The position numbers and the translations under genes are program-made. Shown piece by piece: positions 17,880 to 26,501 of a DNA stretch of 64,000 bases (position 1 is its first letter; each line of letters starts with the position of its first letter). Source of the DNA: Erwinia sp. SLM-02 (GTDB taxonomy: Bacteria > Pseudomonadota > Gammaproteobacteria > Enterobacterales > Enterobacteriaceae); assembly GCF_037450285.1 (NCBI RefSeq), contig NZ_JAQISN010000001.1:434001-498000 (forward strand). Direction: 5' to 3'. The notes beneath the pieces were generated by a model, which was not told where the DNA came from, did not search any database, and saw only the letters and a list, made by a program, of their open reading frames with translations.

Positions 17880-18644
17880 TTACAGCACAAAAAATCGACG
17901 AATTGCGCGTAAAACTGCATCAGGTTTTTCAGCATGCACCCAGTGCCCCGCCCCCGTTACAACGTGGGCCCGCGCCTGAGGGAATTGCGCCAGCAGCGCG
18001 TCACGATATTCATCCGCCAGATAGGGTGAACGTTCACCGCGTATAAATAGCGCGGGATGCGGCCAGGCGGGCTGCGGTTGCCAGCCGATAATCCGGTCGT
18101 AGCACTGATACAGCACCGGTACATTGAAGCGCCATTCGCCCTCGTGGAACGATTTTAGCAGAAACTGGATCACGCCTTCTTCCGCCAGCGTCTGGCGCAT
18201 CAGCGCGGCCGCTTCGCTACGTGAGGCGATCCCTGCATCCGTCACCGCCTGCAGCGCGGAGAAAATATCATCATGATGGCGCGTCGGGTAGGCGACCGGT
18301 GCCATATCGATGACCACCAGCCCCGCTACGCGATCCGCTGCCAGGGCGGTTAACTTCATGGCAATTTTACCACCCATTGAGTGGCCGATAACGCCAAAGC
18401 GCTCGACGCCCAACCCGTCTAACGTTTCCAGCACGTCCTGCGCCATCAGCGTGTAATCCATCTCCGGCGACCGGGGAGAAAGCCCGTGGTTGCGCACATC
18501 AAGCTGAATCAGACGGCGATGCTGTTTTAACTCGCGAGCGAGCACGCCAAGGTTATCCAGGCTGCCAAAAAGCCCGTGAATTAACACCAGCGGTAAATCG
18601 TCAGTCGCAGATTGTTCAGATTGCAGGCGGACATTCAAATTCAT
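17880..18644 (-). CDS. ybfF: YbfF, alpha/beta-hydrolase (esterase)
   Basis: A 254-residue esterase matching E. coli YbfF in length. The nucleophile elbow is GHSMGG (Ser near residue 89), the oxyanion region VLIHGLFGS, and the catalytic His lies in GAGHWVHAEKP. The ATG at 18644 yields the family N-terminus MNLNVRLQ; an upstream extension to 18764 is not supported. It is divergent from seqA, as in E. coli. The physiological substrate is not established. Confidence 0.93.
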   Translation of the reverse strand: MNLNVRLQSEQSATDDLPLVLIHGLFGSLDNLGVLARELKQHRRLIQLDVRNHGLSPRSPEMDYTLMAQDVLETLDGLGVERFGVIGHSMGGKIAMKLTALAADRVAGLVVIDMAPVAYPTRHHDDIFSALQAVTDAGIASRSEAAALMRQTLAEEGVIQFLLKSFHEGEWRFNVPVLYQCYDRIIGWQPQPAWPHPALFIRGERSPYLADEYRDALLAQFPQARAHVVTGAGHWVHAEKPDAVLRAIRRFFVL

Positions 18645-18906
18645 AGCAAAGTTCTTACAGTTGAAACGAAGGCTTAGGGTATCATGGATTTTACATTTTC
18701 TGCCGGGGGTAGCACAGACGGTGCCCGCGATCTTTTTACGGCAAATTCTGACTTTTGCTGGCAAAGAGGGCTTACGCTACACCCGGAGTGGATTTAACTT
18801 TATAATCCTGAAGTTAGGATCCAGGTTTCAGAAAACGGACGATCCTGAAGATCGCGCCTGTTTTTATGCCCGATTCTGACAGAAGCAACAACCGTACTGG
18901 ATAAAG

Positions 18907-19449
18907 ATGAAAACGATAGAAGTCGACGAAGAGCTATACCGCTATATTGCCAGCCATACTCAGCATATTGGGGAGAGCGCATCGGACATTTTACGCCGTA
19001 TGCTGAAATTCACCGCGGGCCAGACAGCACCAGCGGCACCGGCACCGGCTGCGCAGGCGGCAAAAGAACCAGCCGCCGTGAAATCTGAATCTCGCCCGCA
19101 GGATCGCGTTCGCGCGGTGCGTGAACTGCTGCTTTCCGATGAGTATGCCGAGCAGAAGAAAGTGGTGAACAGGTTTATGCTGATCTTATCGACTTTGTAT
19201 ACCCTGGACGCCAAAGCCTTTGGCGATGCCACCGAGTCGCTGCATGGCCGCACGCGTGTCTACTTCGCGGGCAACCAGCAGACGCTGACGCAGAACGGCA
19301 CGCATACCAAGCCGCAGCATATTCCGGGCACCCCTTACTGGGTGATCACCAATACCAATACCGGCCGTAAGCGCAGCATGGTGGAACATATCATGTTATC
19401 GATGCAGTTCCCGGCGGAACTGACCGAGAAAGTTTGCGGTACCCTTTAA
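18907..19449 (+). CDS. seqA: SeqA, negative modulator of replication initiation
   Basis: Binds hemimethylated GATC sites, sequesters oriC and organises new DNA behind the fork. The protein is 180 residues (E. coli 181). The N-terminal oligomerisation part (MKTIEVDEELYRYIASHTQHIGESASDILRRML) is followed by an Ala/Pro linker (about 41-62). The DNA-binding domain includes GRTRVYFAGNQQTL and NTNTGRKRSM. It lies 24 bp upstream of pgm on the same strand, a conserved pair. Confidence 0.97.
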   Translation: MKTIEVDEELYRYIASHTQHIGESASDILRRMLKFTAGQTAPAAPAPAAQAAKEPAAVKSESRPQDRVRAVRELLLSDEYAEQKKVVNRFMLILSTLYTLDAKAFGDATESLHGRTRVYFAGNQQTLTQNGTHTKPQHIPGTPYWVITNTNTGRKRSMVEHIMLSMQFPAELTEKVCGTL

Positions 19450-19473
19450 CCGAAGCGTCAGGGAGAAGCGCCA

Positions 19474-21114
19474 ATGGCCAATCACCCCCGTGCCGGGCAG
19501 CCAGCCCGGCAGAGCGATTTAATTAACGTTGCACAATTAACATCGCAGTATTACGTACTGCAGCCTGAACTGGGCAATGCTGAACATGCCGTTAAATTCG
19601 GCACCTCAGGTCATCGCGGTAGCGCGGGTCGTCACAGTTTCAATGAAACGCATATCCTGGCCATTGCTCAGGCTATTGCCGAAGAACGTAAAAAGAACGG
19701 CGTGACCGGACCCTGCTATGTGGGTAAAGACACCCATGCGCTGTCCGAACCGGCAATTATTTCGGTGCTGGAAGTGCTGGCGGCCAACGGTGTGGATGTG
19801 ATTGTGCAGCAGGATAATGGCTATACGCCGACGCCTGCGATTTCCAACGCGATCCTTGAGCATAACAAAGCCGGTGCGGCACTGGCGGACGGTATCGTGA
19901 TTACGCCGTCCCATAACCCACCGGAAGACGGCGGCATTAAGTACAACCCACCCAACGGTGGACCGGCCGATACCAACGTCACCAAAGTGGTTGAGGATCG
20001 TGCCAACGTCCTGATTCAGGGCGGTCTGAAAGACGTTAAGCGCATTTCTCTGGATGAGGCCTGGGCGAGCGGCCATCTGCAGGAGCAGGATCTGATCCAG
20101 CCTTATATTGAAGGCCTGGCGCAGATCGTGGATATTCCGGCGATTCAGAAAGCCGGTCTGAAAATTGGCGTCGATCCTTTAGGCGGCTCCGGCATTGCCT
20201 ACTGGCAGCGCATCGCCGAGTTCTACAAGCTCGATCTGACCATCGTAAACGATGCCGTCGATCAGACTTTCCGCTTTATGCACCTTGATAAAGATGGCGT
20301 GATCCGTATGGATTGCTCATCCGAGTGTGCGATGGCGGGGCTGCTGGCGCTGCGCGACAAGTTCGATCTGGCCTTTGCCAACGATCCTGATTATGACCGC
20401 CACGGCATCGTCACCCCCGCCGGGCTGATGAATCCTAACCACTATCTGGCCGTTGCCGTGAACTATCTGTTCCAGCATCGTCCGCAGTGGGGCAAGGATG
20501 TGGCCGTAGGCAAAACGCTGGTGTCCAGCGCGATGATTGACCGTGTTGTGAACGATATCGGCCGCAAGCTGGTGGAAGTGCCGGTAGGCTTCAAATGGTT
20601 CGTTGATGGTCTGTTTGACGGGACCTTTGGCTTCGGTGGCGAGGAGAGCGCGGGCGCATCCTTCCTGCGCTTTGACGGCACCCCATGGTCAACCGATAAA
20701 GACGGTATCATCATGTGCCTGCTGGCCGCGGAAATTACCGCCGTCACCGGCAAAAATCCGCAGCAGCACTATGATGAACTGGCCGAACGCTTCGGTGCGC
20801 CAAGCTACAACCGTATTCAGGCGGCGGCAACGTCAGCCCAGAAAGCGGCCCTGTCGAAGCTTTCTCCTGAGATGGTCAGCGCCGATACGCTGGCGGGCGA
20901 CCCGATCACCGATCGTCTGACCGCTGCGCCAGGTAATGGCGCATCCATCGGTGGCCTGAAAGTGATGACCAAAAACGGCTGGTTTGCCGCGCGTCCTTCC
21001 GGTACTGAAGATGCCTACAAAATCTACTGTGAGAGCTTCCTCGGTGCTGAGCACCGCGAGAAAATCGAGAAAGAAGCGGTAGAAATCGTCAGTGCGGTGC
21101 TGAAGAACGCCTGA
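19474..21114 (+). CDS. pgm: Pgm, phosphoglucomutase
   Basis: Interconverts glucose-1-P and glucose-6-P, linking glycolysis to UDP-glucose, galactose use and exopolysaccharide synthesis. The protein is 546 residues, the E. coli length. The phosphoserine loop is TPSHNPPEDGG, the metal loop DPDYDRHG, the sugar-binding loop GGEESAG and the phosphate-binding loop RPSGTED. Probably co-transcribed with seqA and closed by a strong terminator. Confidence 0.98.
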   Translation: MANHPRAGQPARQSDLINVAQLTSQYYVLQPELGNAEHAVKFGTSGHRGSAGRHSFNETHILAIAQAIAEERKKNGVTGPCYVGKDTHALSEPAIISVLEVLAANGVDVIVQQDNGYTPTPAISNAILEHNKAGAALADGIVITPSHNPPEDGGIKYNPPNGGPADTNVTKVVEDRANVLIQGGLKDVKRISLDEAWASGHLQEQDLIQPYIEGLAQIVDIPAIQKAGLKIGVDPLGGSGIAYWQRIAEFYKLDLTIVNDAVDQTFRFMHLDKDGVIRMDCSSECAMAGLLALRDKFDLAFANDPDYDRHGIVTPAGLMNPNHYLAVAVNYLFQHRPQWGKDVAVGKTLVSSAMIDRVVNDIGRKLVEVPVGFKWFVDGLFDGTFGFGGEESAGASFLRFDGTPWSTDKDGIIMCLLAAEITAVTGKNPQQHYDELAERFGAPSYNRIQAAATSAQKAALSKLSPEMVSADTLAGDPITDRLTAAPGNGASIGGLKVMTKNGWFAARPSGTEDAYKIYCESFLGAEHREKIEKEAVEIVSAVLKNA

Positions 21115-21145
21115 TACTGACGCAGCCATTGCGGATTTGATGACT

Positions 21146-21174
21146 AAGGCCATTCACTGAATGGCCTTTTTTGT
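21146..21174 (+). terminator. Rho-independent terminator of pgm
   Basis: AAGGCCATTC (21146-21155) pairs with GAATGGCCTT (21159-21168), followed by a T run interrupted by one G. It lies between convergent pgm and kdpE. Confidence 0.9.
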
Positions 21175-21183
21175 TGCCGTTAT

Positions 21184-21867
21184 TCAGGGAATAAAGCGGT
21201 AGCCCACGCCGGTTTCCGTCAGCAGATGCTGGGGCTGGGCGGGGTCGCGCTCCAGCTTTTGCCTCAGATGACCCATGTAGATCCGCAGGTAGTGGCTGTG
21301 CTCGACCGCATTCGGTCCCCAGACCTGAACCAGCAGCTGGCGCTGGGTCATCACTTTGCCGGGGTGATTCAGCAGGCTGACCAGCAGGCGAAACTCAATC
21401 GGCGTCAGATGCAAATCGCTGCCATCGCGGGTAACCCGCCGGGCAGCAATATCGACGCTGACCTCGCCAAAGGTGATTTGCGCCAGGTCGTGGCTACCGG
21501 CGGAAGCCGGACGGTGGCGCAGGGCAACGCGCACTCTCGCCAGCAGTTCCCCGACGCCAAAGGGTTTGGTCAGGAAGTCATCGGCACCGGCATCCAGCGC
21601 GTTGATTTTGTCCTGTTCGTCACTGCGGGCCGACAGCACAATCACCGGCATGCTGCTCCACTGGCGCACTTCACGAATAAACTGAATGCCGTCACCGTCC
21701 GGCAATCCGAGATCGAGGATCGCCATCTCAGGCTTACGCGTTGCGGCCTCAATCAGCCCGCGGCTGAGCGTATCGGCATCAACGACCCGGAAGTTTTCAC
21801 CCTCAAGGGCCATACGCAGAAAGCGGCGGATCTCTTTTTCATCTTCAACGATCAGAACAGTAGTCAA
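21184..21867 (-). CDS. kdpE: KdpE-like OmpR-family response regulator (orphan)
   Basis: In E. coli KdpE activates kdpFABC, the high-affinity potassium pump, after phosphorylation by KdpD. The protein is 227 residues (E. coli 225). The receiver domain carries the phospho-acceptor Asp52 (ILDLGLPDGDG) and a Lys in LTKPFG. The C-terminal winged helix ends in VWGPNAVEHSHYLRIYMGHLRQKLE, almost identical to E. coli. It starts at TTG with GGAGG four bases upstream. kdpD and kdpFABC, which precede it in E. coli, are absent: upstream lies about 300 bp of non-coding sequence and then ybfA. The domains look intact, so selection seems to have kept it. Confidence 0.93.
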   Translation of the reverse strand: MTTVLIVEDEKEIRRFLRMALEGENFRVVDADTLSRGLIEAATRKPEMAILDLGLPDGDGIQFIREVRQWSSMPVIVLSARSDEQDKINALDAGADDFLTKPFGVGELLARVRVALRHRPASAGSHDLAQITFGEVSVDIAARRVTRDGSDLHLTPIEFRLLVSLLNHPGKVMTQRQLLVQVWGPNAVEHSHYLRIYMGHLRQKLERDPAQPQHLLTETGVGYRFIP

Positions 21868-22169
21868 GGTGCCTCCGCACCGGCAGTCGGAAAGCCTGGC
21901 CGGGAAACGTCATTATGACGGCTAATTTAGCAAAAGATGATGCGGTGCGCCCATCGCTGTTTCACTGCAGGCAGATTTGTTAACAAAGTGATCGTATCCA
22001 TCTCGGTTTTACATATAAATTAACCATTGCGTAACATAATTACAGTCTGAGCCAAAACAGCACAATTTTTCCGCAAAAAAGTGGTCCGATCAGTAGTAAA
22101 ATTACATTAAAGGCGGTATTATTTTGTTCAGATTACAGACAATATTTTTAGCCGATTTCAGGAGGACGT
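21868..22169. other. Gap between kdpE and ybfA where kdpDCBAF is missing
   Basis: These 302 bp hold no convincing reading frame. The half next to ybfA is AT-rich and presumably carries its promoter. Reading the part next to kdpE in all frames gave no stretch recognisable as a KdpD C-terminus. In E. coli this interval holds kdpFABCD. Confidence 0.6.
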
Positions 22170-22376
22170 ATGAATCTTTATCACTCTTATTCACCTACGC
22201 GGATTTTCATGCGTCGTGCTGCGGTAGTGCTCGCCGGTGTGTTCGCGCTGCCGGTTATGCTGTTCCGCGCCGACCGTGCCCGTTTTTACAGTTATCTGCA
22301 CCGGGTGTGGGTAAAAACCAGCGATAAGCCCGTCTGGCTGGCAGAGGCCGAATCAGTCTGCTGCGATTTTTATTAA
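22170..22376 (+). CDS. ybfA: YbfA, DUF2517 small protein
   Basis: A 68-residue protein, the same length as E. coli YbfA. They share ALPVMLFRADRARFYSYLHR and WVKTSDKPVWL (E. coli differs by a few residues) and the C-terminal DFY. A hydrophobic stretch near residues 17-31 suggests a single membrane segment. AGGAGG precedes the ATG. The function is unknown. In E. coli it lies upstream of kdpF; here the kdp genes between it and kdpE are gone. Confidence 0.92.
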   Translation: MNLYHSYSPTRIFMRRAAVVLAGVFALPVMLFRADRARFYSYLHRVWVKTSDKPVWLAEAESVCCDFY

Positions 22377-22442
22377 TCCCGCTTCCGGCGCGAGAAGGGT
22401 AACGCTAACCCATCGAATTCAATTTCATTTGTTCTTTTTACT

Positions 22443-22468
22443 ATCCCGCCGAGTGCGGGATTTTTTTT
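22443..22468 (+). terminator. Rho-independent terminator of ybfA
   Basis: ATCCCGC (22443-22449) pairs with GCGGGAT (22455-22461), followed by a T run to 22468. Confidence 0.9.
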
Positions 22469-22532
22469 GCGCTGAATTGCCCGACTGAGGTTTTAAGGAG
22501 AAAAGTCAGCGAAATTGATCTACACTCAAACC

Positions 22533-22557
22533 TGTACAATAATTTTTGGGTTGTATA
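22533..22557. promoter_or_regulatory. Candidate operator/promoter of ybgA-phrB
   Basis: TGTACA (22533-22538) and TGTATA (22552-22557) enclose 13 bp; the inner part reads TACAA...TTGTA as an inverted repeat. It lies immediately before the ybgA start. Light-responsive MerR/LitR regulators of photolyase operons bind similar spaced TGTA-type half-sites in Pseudomonas (spacing 12, from memory). No such regulator gene is in the window, so the assignment is a hypothesis. Confidence 0.35.
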
Positions 22558-22560
22558 GAT

Positions 22561-23538
22561 ATGAGCAAAAAAATTCCAGTTGGCATCAGTGCCTGCCTGC
22601 TCGGTGAGCGGGTCAGATTCGACGGCGGACATAAGCGCTCTGTTTTCGCAGCAGAGGAGCTGGCTCCCTATCTGCATTACGAACCTGTCTGTCCGGAAAT
22701 GGCGATTGGTTTGCCTGCTCCCCGACCCGCACTTCGCCTGACTCAGGGTGAAGAGGGCGAAGTCGCCCTGCGCTTCAGCAACGGTAAGGAGTCTGGCGTT
22801 GGCGGTCAGGATTCTGCCGTGACCGAAAAGATGCAATCGTTCTCCGCTGAGAAAATCGCGCAGCTTCATCATCTGTGCGGCTACATCGTCTGTGCCAAAT
22901 CGCCCAGCTGCGGTATGGAGCGCGTGCGCGTCTACCAACCTGATAACAACAACAACAGCAAAGAGGGCGTCGGCATCTTCACGCGTGAACTGATGGCGCA
23001 AATGCCGTGGCTGCCGGTTGAAGAAGACGGGCGCCTGCACGATCCCATTCTGCGGGAGAATTTTGTCGCGCGCGTATACGCGTTGCATGAGTTCAATCAG
23101 CTGTGGGCGGGCGGTCTGACCCGGGCAAAACTGATGGACTATCACAGCCGATACAAACTGCTGCTGCTCGCTCATTCACAGCCCAAATATCGGGAGATCG
23201 GTCCCTTCGTGGCCAAAATGGATCGCTGGGAATCACTGGAGGAGTTCGCTTTTGCCTATCGCCAGCTCCTGATGGATTTGATGAAACTGCCCGCGTCGCG
23301 CAGCAACCACACCAACGTGCTGATGCATGTTCAGGGCTATTTCAGGCGCGAGCTGAATTCCCCACAGCGACAGGAACTGTCCACGCTGATTGACAGCTAC
23401 CGCCGCGGGATCCAGCCTCTGCTGGCACCGATGACCCTGCTGAAACATTATATGGCGCAGTATCCGCATCCCTGGCTGACCGGACAACGCTACTTTTCTC
23501 CTTATCCTGAAGCCCTGCGGCTGCGTTATGGATACTAA
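22561..23538 (+). CDS. ybgA: YbgA-family protein, DUF523-DUF1722 fusion
   Basis: A 325-residue two-domain protein. The N-terminal DUF523 part (about 1-155) has ISACLLGERVRFDGGHK and the Cys-containing CAKSPSCGMERVRVY. The C-terminal DUF1722 part (about 160-325) corresponds to the whole of E. coli YbgA (169 residues), sharing LMDYHSRYKLLLLAHSQP, HTNVLMHVQGYF and LIDSYRRGIQPLLAP. So this is the full-length form, and E. coli YbgA is the short one. The ATG at 22561 is preferred to an upstream TTG. Followed 18 bp later by phrB, hence probably co-transcribed and linked to light or DNA damage; biochemical role unknown. Confidence 0.88.
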   Translation: MSKKIPVGISACLLGERVRFDGGHKRSVFAAEELAPYLHYEPVCPEMAIGLPAPRPALRLTQGEEGEVALRFSNGKESGVGGQDSAVTEKMQSFSAEKIAQLHHLCGYIVCAKSPSCGMERVRVYQPDNNNNSKEGVGIFTRELMAQMPWLPVEEDGRLHDPILRENFVARVYALHEFNQLWAGGLTRAKLMDYHSRYKLLLLAHSQPKYREIGPFVAKMDRWESLEEFAFAYRQLLMDLMKLPASRSNHTNVLMHVQGYFRRELNSPQRQELSTLIDSYRRGIQPLLAPMTLLKHYMAQYPHPWLTGQRYFSPYPEALRLRYGY

Positions 23539-23556
23539 CTGAATTCTGGGAGCATT

Positions 23557-24987
23557 ATGACAACCCACCTGGTCTGGTTGCGTAACGATCTGCGCATTAA
23601 CGACAACCACGCCCTTTATGCCGCCTGCCGTTCAAACAGCGCGAAAGTCATCGCGCTGTTCATCGCCACGCCGAAACAGTGGCACAGCCACGATATGGCC
23701 GCGAAACAGGCGGAGTTTATCTGGCAGAATTTGCAGGAGCTGCAGCAGTCGCTGGCGCAGAAGGGTATTGAGCTGCATCTGGCCGAATGTGATGATTTCA
23801 GCGCATCCGTGGATCTGCTGCGGGAATTTTGCCGGGAACACCGCGTTGATCGGATGTTTTATAACTATCAGTACGAGGTGAATGAGCGCCAGCGTGATGC
23901 AGAGGCCGAGCGGGTTCTGTTTGATAATGATGTGATGGTGCAGGGATTTGACGACAGCCTGCTGCTGCCGCCCGGCAGCGTGCTGACCGGCAACCGCGAA
24001 ATGTATAAGGTGTTTACGCCGTTCAGTAAGGCCTTTGTCAAGCGCCTGCAGGAAGGGTTACCCGAATGTTTCTCTGCACCTGCGGTGCGTGAGAACGGGC
24101 CGCTGAAAAAGGTCTCTCCGCTTAAACCTTTTGACTATCCGCGGGAAACCCCCGACGACACGCTGTTCCCCGCCGGAGAAAAGGCGGCCATTGCCCGGCT
24201 GCGTGAATTCAGCCAGCAGCCGGTGACTCACTATCCCGAGCAGCGGAACCTGCCCGCGCTGGACGGCACCAGCCGCCTGTCCGCCTACTTAGCGGTTGGC
24301 GTGCTGTCACCGCGGCAGTGCCTGCACCGACTGCTGAAAGAGCATCCGCGCGGCCTGGAGGACGGTAAGGTTTTTGTCTGGCTGAATGAGCTTATCTGGC
24401 GTGAGTTTTACCGCCATCTGATTGTGGCCTGGCCGACCCTGTGCCGCCATCAGCCCTTTGTGCGCTGGACGCGTAAGGTCGCCTGGCGCACATCACCCGA
24501 GCATCTTGCCGCCTGGCAGCAGGGGAAAACCGGCTATCCGATTGTGGACGCCGCCATGCGCCAGCTCAACAGCCTCGGCTGGATGCATAACCGGCTGCGG
24601 ATGATTACCGCCAGTTTCCTGGTAAAAGATCTGCTGATCGACTGGCGGGAAGGGGAGCGCTACTTTATGTCGCAGCTGATTGATGGCGACCTGGCGGCGA
24701 ATAACGGAGGCTGGCAGTGGGCCGCCTCGACCGGCACCGATGCTGCACCCTATTTCCGCATTTTCAACCCGACCACTCAGGGTGAACGCTTTGATGAGGC
24801 GGGCGAGTTCATCCGCCGGTGGCTGCCCGAACTGAAGCAGGTGCCGGAAAAATTCATCCATCAGCCCCACGAGTGGGCAAAGAAAAATAACCAAAGGCTC
24901 GATTATCCAGCGCCGATCGTGGAACATAAACAGGCACGCCAGCAAACGCTGGACGCCTTTGAAGCTGCACGAAAACAGATGGATTAA
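23557..24987 (+). CDS. phrB: PhrB, deoxyribodipyrimidine photo-lyase
   Basis: Repairs UV-induced cyclobutane pyrimidine dimers using blue light, with FADH and a folate antenna. The protein is 476 residues (E. coli 472). The Rossmann-like antenna domain (LVWLRNDLRINDNHAL) is followed by the FAD domain with LNELIWREFYRHL, TGYPIVDAAMRQL, GWMHNRLRMITASFLVKDLLIDWR and the photolyase signature region NNGGWQWAASTGTDAAPYFR. Two bases separate it from ybgI; E. coli has dtpD between them. Confidence 0.97.
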   Translation: MTTHLVWLRNDLRINDNHALYAACRSNSAKVIALFIATPKQWHSHDMAAKQAEFIWQNLQELQQSLAQKGIELHLAECDDFSASVDLLREFCREHRVDRMFYNYQYEVNERQRDAEAERVLFDNDVMVQGFDDSLLLPPGSVLTGNREMYKVFTPFSKAFVKRLQEGLPECFSAPAVRENGPLKKVSPLKPFDYPRETPDDTLFPAGEKAAIARLREFSQQPVTHYPEQRNLPALDGTSRLSAYLAVGVLSPRQCLHRLLKEHPRGLEDGKVFVWLNELIWREFYRHLIVAWPTLCRHQPFVRWTRKVAWRTSPEHLAAWQQGKTGYPIVDAAMRQLNSLGWMHNRLRMITASFLVKDLLIDWREGERYFMSQLIDGDLAANNGGWQWAASTGTDAAPYFRIFNPTTQGERFDEAGEFIRRWLPELKQVPEKFIHQPHEWAKKNNQRLDYPAPIVEHKQARQQTLDAFEAARKQMD

Positions 24988-24989
24988 TT

Positions 24990-25733
24990 ATGCGCAATAG
25001 TGAACTCGAACAGCTGGTTAACCAGTTACTGAATGCCGCCGCCTTCAAGGACTATGGCCCGAACGGGCTACAGGTGGAAGGTAAGAGCGAAATTAAAAAA
25101 ATCGTCACCGGGGTGACCGCCTGCCAGGCGCTCCTTGACGAAGCCGTGCGGCTGAAGGCGGATGCCGTGCTGGTGCATCATGGCTATTTCTGGAAAAACG
25201 AACCGTCAATTATCAAAGGAATGAAACGCCAGCGCCTGAAAACGCTGCTGGCAAACGACATCAACCTGTTTGGCTGGCATCTGCCGTTAGATGCACACCC
25301 GGAGCTGGGCAACAACGCTCTTCTGGCGAAGCTGTTCGGCATTGAGGTCAAAGGTGAGGTGGAAGAGCTGCTGTTCTGGGGCGAGTTTGCCCAGCCGATC
25401 GGCGGTGAACAGCTGGCGAAGCGCATTGAAGACGTGCTGGGCCGTACCCCCCTGCACTGTGGCGACAATGCGCCGGCACTGATTAAGCGCGTGGCGTGGT
25501 GCAGCGGCGGCGGACAGGGCTTTATTGATGCCGCCGCCGCATTTGGCGTGGATGCATTTATCAGCGGTGAAGTCTCCGAACAGACCATTCACAGTGCGCG
25601 GGAGCAGGGGCTGCACTTCTTCGCTGCCGGGCATCATGCCACCGAACGCTGTGGTATTCAGGCTCTGGGCGAGTGGCTGGCCGAACATCACGGGCTGGAT
25701 GTCACCTTTATTGATATAGATAACCCGGCCTGA
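24990..25733 (+). CDS. ybgI: YbgI, NIF3-family metal-binding protein
   Basis: A 247-residue member of the NIF3/DUF34 family, the same length as E. coli YbgI, which forms a ring-shaped hexamer with a dinuclear metal site. Candidate metal ligands are visible in VLVHHGYFW, LDAHPELG and the C-terminal GHHATER. Often annotated GTP cyclohydrolase 1 type 2 homologue; the true function is not settled. It starts 2 bp after phrB and is followed by a strong hairpin, then pxpB. Confidence 0.93.
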   Translation: MRNSELEQLVNQLLNAAAFKDYGPNGLQVEGKSEIKKIVTGVTACQALLDEAVRLKADAVLVHHGYFWKNEPSIIKGMKRQRLKTLLANDINLFGWHLPLDAHPELGNNALLAKLFGIEVKGEVEELLFWGEFAQPIGGEQLAKRIEDVLGRTPLHCGDNAPALIKRVAWCSGGGQGFIDAAAAFGVDAFISGEVSEQTIHSAREQGLHFFAAGHHATERCGIQALGEWLAEHHGLDVTFIDIDNPA

Positions 25734-25742
25734 CCCCCTCAG

Positions 25743-25771
25743 CAACCTGCAGGGGCATCCCCTGCAGGTTG
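25743..25771 (+). terminator. Strong hairpin after ybgI, without T tract
   Basis: CAACCTGCAGGGG and CCCCTGCAGGTTG form a perfect 13-bp stem with a CAT loop, 10 bp after the ybgI stop. No T run follows, so it may protect the mRNA 3' end rather than terminate by the intrinsic mechanism. Confidence 0.55.
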
Positions 25772-25844
25772 ACACTGCTACCGCAATCTCGCATAACTGT
25801 TTTCCTGTCCGTCAATGGATATCACTTCCGCTCAGGAGGCTTGA

Positions 25845-26501
25845 GTGCAGCGAGCACGATGTTATTTGCTGGGAGAACGCACCGTGGTGCTGGAACTGGA
25901 CCCGCCGGTTTCACTCAGCAGCCAGCAGCGAATATGGGGGCTGGCGCAGCGCCTTCACGATCGTCCCGAAGTCATCGATGTCGTCCCCGGGATGAATAAT
26001 ATTACCGTTGTATTGAGCGATCCGCAGCAAACCGCACTGGATGCCATCGAGTGGCTGCAGCAGTGGTGGGAAACCAGTGAGATCCAGGTAGCGGAATCAC
26101 GCCTGATCGACATTCCGGTGGTTTACGGCGGTTTGACCGGCCCCGATCTTGATGAGGTGGCACGCTACTGCGAAATGAGCGCCTCACAGGTGGTTGAATG
26201 CCACAGCGCCGCTGAATACGTCGTCTATTTTATCGGTTTCCAGCCCGGTTTTCCTTATCTTGGCGGCCTCGATCGTCGCCTTCACACCCCGCGTCGCGCC
26301 GAGCCCAGGCTACAGGTTCCCGCCGGGTCAGTAGGGATCGGCGGGGCGCAGACCGGGATTTATCCTCTGGCCACCCCCGGCGGCTGGCAGCTTATTGGCC
26401 AGGCGCAAACCACACTGTTTACCCCAGGCCAGCATCCGCCGGTTTTGCTCAGGTCCGGCGACCGGGTGCGTTTTGTGCCACTTAAGGAGGGGATATGCTG
26501 A
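25845..26501 (+). CDS. pxpB: PxpB, 5-oxoprolinase subunit B (YbgJ)
   Basis: Subunit of the prokaryotic ATP-dependent 5-oxoprolinase PxpABC, which opens damage-derived pyroglutamate to glutamate. The protein is 218 residues, the E. coli length, starting at GTG after AGGAGG and matching its N-terminus (MQRARCYLxGE). Conserved family stretches include FIGFQPGFPYLGGL, TPRRAEPR and PAGSVGIGGAQTGIYP. It overlaps pxpC by 7 bp. Confidence 0.95.
   Translation: MQRARCYLLGERTVVLELDPPVSLSSQQRIWGLAQRLHDRPEVIDVVPGMNNITVVLSDPQQTALDAIEWLQQWWETSEIQVAESRLIDIPVVYGGLTGPDLDEVARYCEMSASQVVECHSAAEYVVYFIGFQPGFPYLGGLDRRLHTPRRAEPRLQVPAGSVGIGGAQTGIYPLATPGGWQLIGQAQTTLFTPGQHPPVLLRSGDRVRFVPLKEGIC

Noticed and set aside
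21868..21960. KdpD C-terminal remnant upstream of kdpE
   Set aside because: Translating the region just before kdpE gave no recognisable KdpD tail and a stop codon nearby.
25743..25771. Insertion-sequence terminal inverted repeat after ybgI
   Set aside because: It is a compact 13-bp hairpin with a 3-nt loop between two conserved genes, with no transposase or matching partner; an mRNA 3'-end hairpin is simpler.
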